From NCBI RefSeq assembly GCF_035083965.1, contig NC_089731.1, forward strand, positions 10,638,001 through 10,702,000: DNA of 64,000 nucleotides. Reading direction: 5' to 3'. Below, piece after piece: positions 57,701 to 64,000 of the stretch. The stretch comes from Branchiostoma lanceolatum. Lineage: Eukaryota; Chordata; Leptocardii; Amphioxiformes; Branchiostomatidae. The notes below the pieces were generated by a model. It ran no database searches. It saw only the letters and a list, made by a program, of their open reading frames with translations, and was not told the origin of the DNA. The position numbers and the translations under genes were made by a program. Positions within the stretch are counted from its first letter, which is position 1. Every line of letters begins with the position of its first letter.

Positions 57701-59004
57701 TAAGTGCTGTATGGAAATTGGCAGAAATGGGGTTTTGGACACATTAGGATGTGGGCTGTCCTGTCAAGGTGAGTTTTGGTGGACATTTAGTCATGGAGGT
57801 GAGATTTTGGCCTCCTTTTCATCTGGTTATCTGAATACAATTCCATACTAGAACGTATTGGGAATGCATGCCCTTCTCAAATGCACATAAGACTGATAAT
57901 GAAATGCAGGATTTGATCAACAAAATGTAACCTGATGGGTTAGAACAGCATTATGATGTACAGATGTACAGACAACTCCCATTCCCCCATCTATAAGTAT
58001 ACAGTTTAATGTGACTGTTTGTAACGTTCCAGATCCGCATGCACGGTAAGGTGTACAGCACGCTGCACGAGTGCCTGGGGAAACACGTCCTGCCGCCCGA
58101 GTACGGAGGGGACGGCCCGGACTATGACGACTCCGTCAAACTGTGGACTGACCGACTCATGGCGTCTGAACAGGTATGTAAAGCCCCACTGGACGCGCGG
58201 CACGCTGGCGGCGTCACTGCGGCCGATCGAATTGACAAAGCATGCACTCAACGAATTTCATCGACAAAAAAATCTTTTAAGCTTTGTGTGTTTTGTTGTC
58301 TTTTTGTTCATACTTGTGCGTTTTGAATGATATTCCCATGACAAAGTCAAGGGTACCACAAAGGTTTAGGACGCTGCGACGCCACCAGCATGCCGCGGGT
58401 CCAGTGAGAGGGGGCTTAAGAATATTCATATGATCATTCCTATTTTACCGACCAAATTCTTTTTGTAATGAAGAACAAGCAGATTTATCGGCACAACAAA
58501 AAGTACAGTGACTTTTCTACGGTCAACTGCAAACTACAAAATAGACATGTCAAAATTCTACTTTCTAAACAATATAGACTAACCAACGTAAATCTCTAAT
58601 TTCTAAATGCAAACGAGGGGGGCTAATCGTGTCAGTATGTTTTATGATATTTATGTATTTTTGCATTGTGAGAGTTGTCAAATCTTAAGATATATTTGAA
58701 ATGAATATGATTGATTGAATATGAAATTAATATTAAATGATTTGATCGATACTGTTTCGAATGGACCCTTTTTCATTTTGTTCTGTATGTACGGCTGTGT
58801 CACTTATCTAAAACAATGCAAAAGAATATTGGCTATTTTGGCTAAGAGTTAGACGGTCTTGCCATGATTTCTTCACATCTGCAGGACTTCATCAAGTTCA
58901 ACAAGAAGGGATTTGTTGCCCACGGAAACCTGGGGACGAGCGCTACTGGGGACGAGACCATGTCGGGAATGGTGGGAAGCTTCAAAAAGCTGAACGTCGA
59001 CTGA
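51752..59004 (+). CDS. RLBP1/TTPA-like: CRAL-TRIO lipid-transfer protein, RLBP1/TTPA-like (7 exons, 312 aa)
   Basis: Soluble carrier of a hydrophobic ligand (retinoid, tocopherol or similar), related to cellular retinaldehyde-binding protein and alpha-tocopherol transfer protein. Coding exons: 51752-51967, 52151-52304, 52856-52932, 53223-53342, 56654-56764, 58033-58173, 58885-59004; 939 nt in frame. Residues about 50-72 hold the CRAL-TRIO N domain (GGFLVRFLRTRKYNVERAFQ), continuing as LVQSYY; the lipid-binding domain runs about 105-260 with RDKEGRRVMVFRV, FKAGFLLMEKIIE, GVTFIEDLAGMT, FPCRIKGVHYLNE, FAIIKPVLSEKIK and LPPEYGG. Length is close to RLBP1 (317) and longer than TTPA (278). The ATG follows a probable 5'-UTR exon start at 51715. 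Exon-exon joins align without gaps to both families. Ligand identity cannot be decided. It faces the 3' end of sialyltransferase B (convergent) and is divergent from A. Confidence 0.92.
52504..52681. mobile_element. Foldback MITE, TAATCTCCAAGCAG family, with 9-bp target duplication
   Basis: The element spans 52513-52672 with perfect 9-bp repeats tgcagaacc on both sides. Its ends match the element at 51217; the arms (acggggcgcgaaaatcg, tatgctagccagagaaggtc) are different and almost perfectly paired. It sits in intron 2 of the CRAL-TRIO gene. Confidence 0.92.
53400..53650. repeat. Dispersed repeat (cttgtctgtgtgtctgttagtgaac)
   Basis: Shares cttgtctgtgtgtctgttag, tgaaca..ataagtcgagaa and gatgattagattttgggc with 55540-55655, both in intron 4 of the CRAL-TRIO gene. 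The stretch 53650-54120 that follows is G-rich with no recognisable gene. Confidence 0.65.
55062..55438. mobile_element. Foldback element with about 85-bp arms
   Basis: The left arm 55062-55146 (gttcgcagctaaaactcac ... tggtgatgcac) is the imperfect inverse of the right arm 55355-55438 (gtgcatcacca ... gttatagctgcgaac), with about 210 bp between. It lies in intron 4 of the CRAL-TRIO gene and has no coding content. Confidence 0.75.
55520..56345 (+). repeat. Composite repeat with tandem 250-bp units
   Basis: 55520-55845 matches the minus strand of 31700-31960. It is followed by two diverged tandem units of about 250 bp (about 55846-56100 and 56108-56345). Each has gggcttgatggaaggtcatg, tatgcaaatcag, tgtgacat..gtaactgagg and a paired tttgcataattaatgag. 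All of it is intronic. Confidence 0.75.
58184..58414. mobile_element. MITE with CTCACTGGACCCGCG termini, next to an exon donor
   Basis: The ends ccccactggacgcgcggca and tgccgcgggtccagtgagag are inverted repeats, and the interior matches the copy at 22304-22557. It begins only about 10 bp after the donor of exon 6 (58174) of the CRAL-TRIO gene. Confidence 0.8.
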
Positions 59005-60046
59005 GAGCTTAAGAGAAAAATCTTACCTTGGTCTTGATATTGAGCTGTGAGGGAATATGAAATGTTGTAATACCAAGTCTTCTTATTTCATATCTTTATA
59101 AGACGCCAGGATGAGTTTCAATCCTTCCCAATTCTAAGGTGCATGATGTTTTTGTATGATAAAATCGCTGATTATTTAGAGAGGGTTGTGGACTTTGCTG
59201 TTGAGAAAGGAAACGTACTATTGAGAAAGGAAGGAAGTTGAGAAATTTAGAATTGTCCAAAATACTTAATACAGATAGCCTACAGACCAAATAGTACATG
59301 TAATATATATATATGCTACATCAATAGAAAGAATATTTAGGGGATAGTACATGTAATCTCGTAAATACAATTTGCTGTCTTACTGCAAGAGGGCGTGCCT
59401 GTACACTCTTTGAATATGCGCGCATATGTGTAATTCGTTGTCACGTCACAATAAGGGGTAGCTCATTAACGAGTTTGATACCAAATGAAACAAATGAAAT
59501 CTTCAATGAAGACACAAATCATTGCCTTTATTTCCTTTTTCATAATAGCTTTCGACATATTCAAGTGACATTCATATCTTTTTGGCATGCTGGGTGCATC
59601 ATATAATTTGTACTTGTCCATTTTGAGCGATCACTCCTCAGTTCTCCTCGTATCACTTTTCTATACAAGCTCTGTCTACACTTTCTTCAGTATATAGAAA
59701 AAACGTGACATAACAAAGGAAAAAAAAACTTGAGTTGCACCACTTAGAGGAAAATGATTATCATAATTGATCGCATTAATTTTTACTTAAAGACGCTGTA
59801 ATAAGTTAGAAAACGGTCCACATTTCCTTTAATCGCATAAGCCTGCCCTCTGATAAAGGCTTAGCAAACACTCATCTTTTTCTTGTGTCTGTTTAACTTC
59901 TCAGATTATAGTAGACATATTCTATATCTTCAAGTCTATCAGTATCGAAGACCTTGTTTGGCTCGCTCTTTCTCTTTCCGACAAAATACATCAAAGCTTT
60001 CAAAGCTGACTTTACTTTCAGCCTTCTACATGTAGTTTCTATCTTT

Positions 60047-62825
60047 CTATTCCGTCTTGCAGGCCGTGTCCATGATATGTAGGACACCCTTGCTCTGTAG
60101 AGCCTGGTAGAACGCAAACTCTCTATCGAAGTCGTGCTGCTCTCCCTTCTTGTGCGGTTCCTCTCGGGGTAACCTAGGTTCGAAGTAAGGGATTGTGTAG
60201 TAGTGGTAGGGGATCGTCCTGTTGTTGGAGTCCCTGTCGAAAGGCCAGAAGCCGTACAAGTTGATGCGCTGGCAGAAGTGGGTAGACATGAGTATTGCGA
60301 TGAGACCGGTGGTGGGCTGGCCTGTCAGCGTGACATTCACGTGTGCAGAAACCTTCTCCAACATACTGTTGTTGGAAACGTAAGAAATATAATATGAAAT
60401 CTTTGTTGACACAAAAAAAGTACAGCGACTCTCTACATCTATACATACAAGAAGTCAAGTGCATACACATGAATCAATGAATATATATCCGTAGCTCGTA
60501 AATTTCACATATCCATCTTTAAATCCCAAAGTATCTACTCGATTCCACGAAAATTACCTGACATCATATTCTCAAAAGTCTATTTTGAAATACCCTAAAT
60601 CAGTTTAAACAAAAAGTAGCGCAAGAGATGGCAAATGATGGTAATATTAGTACCAGTCTTTATAATCTGCACAGATTACAGCGTGAACAATTCACAAAGA
60701 CGATGCGTCAAATTTGACAAAATGACATAGTTTTTACTTACCTTAAAAGTCCAGTTTCGTGTATACTTTCTGCGAAATATTTCAAGTTGATGATTACACG
60801 GTTGGTGCGAACAGCCTTGTAAAAGCGCCGAAAGACTCTTGTAAACTTGCCCTTGGGAGCCAGAAACATTGTGCGGTTCGAAAGCCGCAAGGTCGCAGCG
60901 AAGGGGTTGAGCTTGGGCCGTATGTTGACGTTAAACATGATTGCATTGTTCAGGCTGGTCAGGGTGGTTTTCGAGCCAACGTCTTTCTGATAACCGTCTA
61001 TCGGAGCGAGGTTGAAGCGAAGGACAAAATCATGCGAGTCGATTTCATCACCGCAAAGGCTGCCGGTAAGGATGCCACCGCTCCCCAAAATGGCGCAGGA
61101 TTTGTACTGTTGAATTTGGTCGGACCCCTGCAGCAGACACTTTTCCGTGACTCGGTTAGTTCCACATGCGAAGGGCTCTGTACGTACCGTACCCCTTATC
61201 TCTCGCTGATGCAGCTTTCCGGGGCCAATCATCTCGGTCAGTTGCCTGCATTGAATATAGTCTCTATCACAACCAATCCCATAAGAAATTTGACTTCAAT
61301 AATCATAATGGGTAAAGTACGTTCAATGTAGAATCCCTTCTTGTTTTAATGTTGTCCGGAATAAGCAATGTCATGGATTCAGCTGCGCATACGCAGGTCA
61401 AAAGTGAAAGCCTCTGAGACATAAACAATTATTATAATTTATGCAAAGCGATCAGTAGAGGTGACATGTAACAGGAGACATGGCTGTCCATATTCATGTC
61501 TACCTTGCCCCCCCCCCCCCCCAACGACCTTGAGGTCAAGGGAATAGGTAGGAAGGTAAGTATAAAGCGTGGTCAAGACAAGAACTATCAGGGGCCTCCA
61601 CCTACGCATGCGCAGTTGGATTCACGAAAGGGATCACTAAGAGCGTTCACCCATGACATAAGAATAATGACATCATCGTCATCTTTTTGTAATATGGGAA
61701 ATGTGGAATTGCTTTCAATCCGTCCATGACAACTTTTCATGTACTGAATTTACCATCTAATAGTATAAGACAGAACAACTGTGTGGCGTGAGACTTACTT
61801 TAGTTCCTTGATGGCTCTCTTGTTCACTGGCCAGTTGTTCCAAGAGACGGAATCACCATATTCATGACGACCAAATGGCACTTCCAGACGCTCGGATGGT
61901 GCTTTAAGACGCTCGGATGGCACTTCCAGACGCTGGGATGGCACTTTAAGACGCTCGGATGGCAAAGGGGTTAGATCTCGTGCTCTTCGAAGACTAAAAG
62001 ATAACGACAAAAGTCACAAGCTTATGATTAAAGCTCGAAATTAGCTGTCTTCATATGTTTACAGATCTACCAATGATAACTCTTGTACTTGCAGCTACGG
62101 AAAAAAAGGACAGCCGCTTTTTCAAGTTAATTAATTGTCTAGGAACGAGCCAATGGATGAGTGCCATTATGATGCTATTTTTAAAACAGCCCCCCCCCCC
62201 CCCGTATTACCATATCAATTACTCAGTAGTGAGCAAAATGTTTCTGGCGTCTGTAGCTTTCGTACCAAAGCACCATTTCTATAACATCAAATTGTATTCA
62301 TAACCTTTGCATTGTGGCTCCCTCTCTTGACTACAGACACCTCCATATACTTAAGCCCATTCGTAATTCCGACTACGCATGTGCAGTGTCAAAATTGAAG
62401 TCCCCTGAGACGTAAACAAATAAAACTCGTCTGGACGTTGTTATGCAAAGCTAGACAATGTCGAGACGATCACTTTTAACAAACCAGGGGCCTTCACCTC
62501 TGACACTGCACATGCGTAGTCGGAAATACGAATGGACTTATTAAACGTCTTCAAGACTATAAATATAGGTTTACGAAAATTCTAAGCAAAGTCAAATTTC
62601 CATGGCCTCTTTCAGGCATGAACAATTAAAGAAGCGAATCTTGGACTTGAAACGAGTTTTGCTTTAAAAAAGATGGACTCACCTTTCCTGTCTGACGTCG
62701 TAGTCCAAGTTGAGAAATAGTGACATACACGACAGCACCGCCAACATCACAAACATCAACAACTTGTCACCTCTGTTAAACTTGGCGTCTTCCTGCCCCT
62801 GCTTCTTGCCTCTGGCCAGCCCCAT
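60047..62825 (-). CDS. ST8SIA-like: ST8Sia-like alpha-2,8-sialyltransferase B (4 coding exons, 386 aa)
   Basis: Paralogue of the gene at 45937-48807. Exons 5'-3' on the minus strand: 62825-62683, 61993-61799, 61245-60742, 60365-60047, with the same intron phases (2,2,2). Residues 1-20 are cytosolic and basic, about 21-39 the type II anchor (LLMFVMLAVLSCMSLFL). Exon 2 encodes a stem with tandem heptads (PSERLKV, PSQRLEV, PSERLKA, PSERLEV) unlike gene A. Sialylmotif L starts at C163 (CAILGSGGILTGSLCGDEID), motif S has PTTGLIAILMSTHFC, motif III is H335-Y337 and motif VS has H358 and E363. C163/C312 and C177/C383 fit the disulfides. The invariant GN(S/G)G of motif L is GSGG: the Asn known to contact CMP is Ser, while RFNLAP keeps the second Asn. 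Activity is therefore uncertain, although the rest is intact. A possible AATAAA lies near 59532-59527 (minus). Confidence 0.93.
61385..61625. mobile_element. TIR element (TGCGCATGCG type) with poly-C insertion
   Basis: The ends agctgcgcatacgcagg and, inverted, aactgcgcatgcgtagg flank gcctctgagacataaacaa and tatgcaaagc, both shared with the element at 62352-62541. A poly-C repeat (about 61505-61565) like that at 28405 lies inside. Located in intron 2 of sialyltransferase B. Confidence 0.6.
61885..61980 (-). repeat. Coding 21-bp repeat in the sialyltransferase B stem
   Basis: About four and a half copies of a 21-bp unit (plus strand: gctcggatggcactttaaga) encode the heptads P-S-(E/Q)-R-L-(K/E)-(V/A). 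The unit is in frame and lies wholly in exon 2, in the region expected to be the flexible Golgi stem. Confidence 0.9.
62352..62541. mobile_element. TIR element (CGACTACGCATGTGCAGTG type)
   Basis: The arms cccattcgtaattccgacta plus cgcatgtgcagtgtc and, inverted, tccattcgtatttccgacta plus cgcatgtgcagtgtc pair almost perfectly over about 55 bp. It lies in intron 1 of sialyltransferase B. Confidence 0.85.
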
Positions 62826-64000
62826 CTTTCTAGGATAACTTGTGAAGGATGTTTTACCAACTGACTCAAATGTATCAACCAGTATCTTAGATAGAAATAC
62901 GAAGTTGGGATTTCAGACCAACGCCCTCCCTCTTTAAAAGAGACGATATAATGAAAGAGAAAACAGCCTCTAATTCAAGACATCAGGTACATGCATTCGC
63001 ACCAACTGGATTACAATGCAAGGATGTTCTAAACATCCAGAAATTGCATTTTATCTCACGAGTAATTTATGTAACAAATTAAGGTAAAAGCATTGTAAAA
63101 AGTGTCGTGTCTATGACAACATGTATCATATCCATAAGTGGCTGGCCATCATGCGATGAATGCCATATCTGCAGATAATTAACGATGTACACACCAATTT
63201 TTCGTGATAGTGCACGGGCAAAAATGACGAGAGGGTTTCGAGGGTCGAGTTTGAGTTCACATTTCTCATCATCTGCTGTGAAATGACATTAAATACCAAC
63301 ATCTTGTCTGTTTTGTCTTAAGGTATAGAATAGTTATGAATACTACTTCAGAGACACACCCGCTTGTAGCATCTTGGTATTTATGAGAAAAAAATCAAAG
63401 AAGTAAAGATAAACTTCTTGTACAACTGGGCCAAACTAAGCTCTGTATTCTATACACATTCTGATGCCAAATAACCCTTTCTGTGGCAGACCTGCGTAAA
63501 AAATATAATTTTGCGTGGGCAGGAATATATTTTAGTGTGGGTAGAAAATGATTTTGGGTAGGTAGAAATAAAAGGTTGCGTGGGTAAGACTATAATCTTA
63601 CGGAAATGGCACACCTTAACTACATCCGTTAGTGAGCCTCGTCCCTTCTTTTGAATACGAGAGATCAACGTTCTATTGCGCATGCGTTATCTTCTAGCCA
63701 AGGGCAATCTTTGGAGAACTTCAAAACTTGCCCGTGAAGACCAAAGTGAAATGACGACTGAAATTCTTGACAAAATAATCTTTCTGGGTTTTTTTGTAGA
63801 TGAGGCATATTGTAGTCTATGAATATTTTGGTAGATTTGTCCTCCCCTCAGCACAGTGTATATTGGTAGTGACCAGTTAAAATGTCAGAAGGTGTTAACG
63901 CATGATGTGTGACACAGCAAGATTGTAGCTGCTGTTGTTCACACGCGAGATGCTATCGTTTTGTGACGTGTTGCAAAAGGTATTGACGACGAAGTCCACA
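62826..64000. other. Upstream of sialyltransferase B, no gene seen
   Basis: This should contain the promoter and any 5'-UTR exon of the gene starting at 62825. I see no coding exon. Near 63500-63600 there is a loosely repeated gcgtgggtagaaa motif. Confidence 0.4.

Noticed and set aside
60759-61331. 190-codon plus-strand open frame
   Set aside because: It is the antisense shadow of the conserved sialyltransferase B exon with sialylmotif L.

Overview
The window is metazoan genomic DNA. Its genes are split by introns with GT-AG junctions, and the non-coding part is rich in miniature inverted-repeat transposons, microsatellites and minisatellites. The gene set (two alpha-2,8-sialyltransferase-like genes and one CRAL-TRIO lipid-transfer gene) and the compact intron-rich layout suggest an invertebrate deuterostome, most likely an amphioxus (Branchiostoma). 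The species is an inference from style, not from a diagnostic marker.

Left part (about 3.6-28.6 kb, minus strand): three tandem head-to-tail paralogues of a protein family I do not recognise. They were reconstructed by joining 14, 18 and 5 coding exons into predicted proteins of 686, 850 and 195 aa. Each starts with Met-Gly-Asn, a likely N-myristoylation signal. Every intron in all three lies in phase 1, so every internal exon is a symmetric 1-1 cassette whose length is a multiple of three. The proteins are basic/acidic, Ser-rich, low-complexity and probably disordered. They are built from a few repeated exon modules: LRRSxSDVDISY, GSWxGGEDxG, a RLLxNxPPxEY/DENLVILGSF module, an EPIGxGA-like module and a WFSP/WW module. 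The two long genes are colinear exon by exon, and the 11.4-20 kb gene has extra amplified cassettes. This is the most interesting system in the window.

Middle part (28.6-45.9 kb): no gene I can support. It holds transposon copies, a tRNA-derived SINE-like element, microsatellites and two related fragments of an unknown coding-like sequence.

Right part (45.9-62.9 kb): two minus-strand ST8Sia-like sialyltransferases (378 and 386 aa) share identical exon structure and intron phases (2,2,2). They flank a plus-strand, seven-exon CRAL-TRIO gene (312 aa, RLBP1/alpha-tocopherol-transfer-protein type). The sialyltransferases should be Golgi type II membrane enzymes. They differ reciprocally at two Asn positions of sialylmotif L. 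The CRAL-TRIO protein should be a soluble carrier of a hydrophobic ligand. Nothing in the sequence ties it functionally to its neighbours.

All exon boundaries were read by eye from splice consensus, phase continuity and family similarity. UTRs, promoters and alternative isoforms are largely unresolved.
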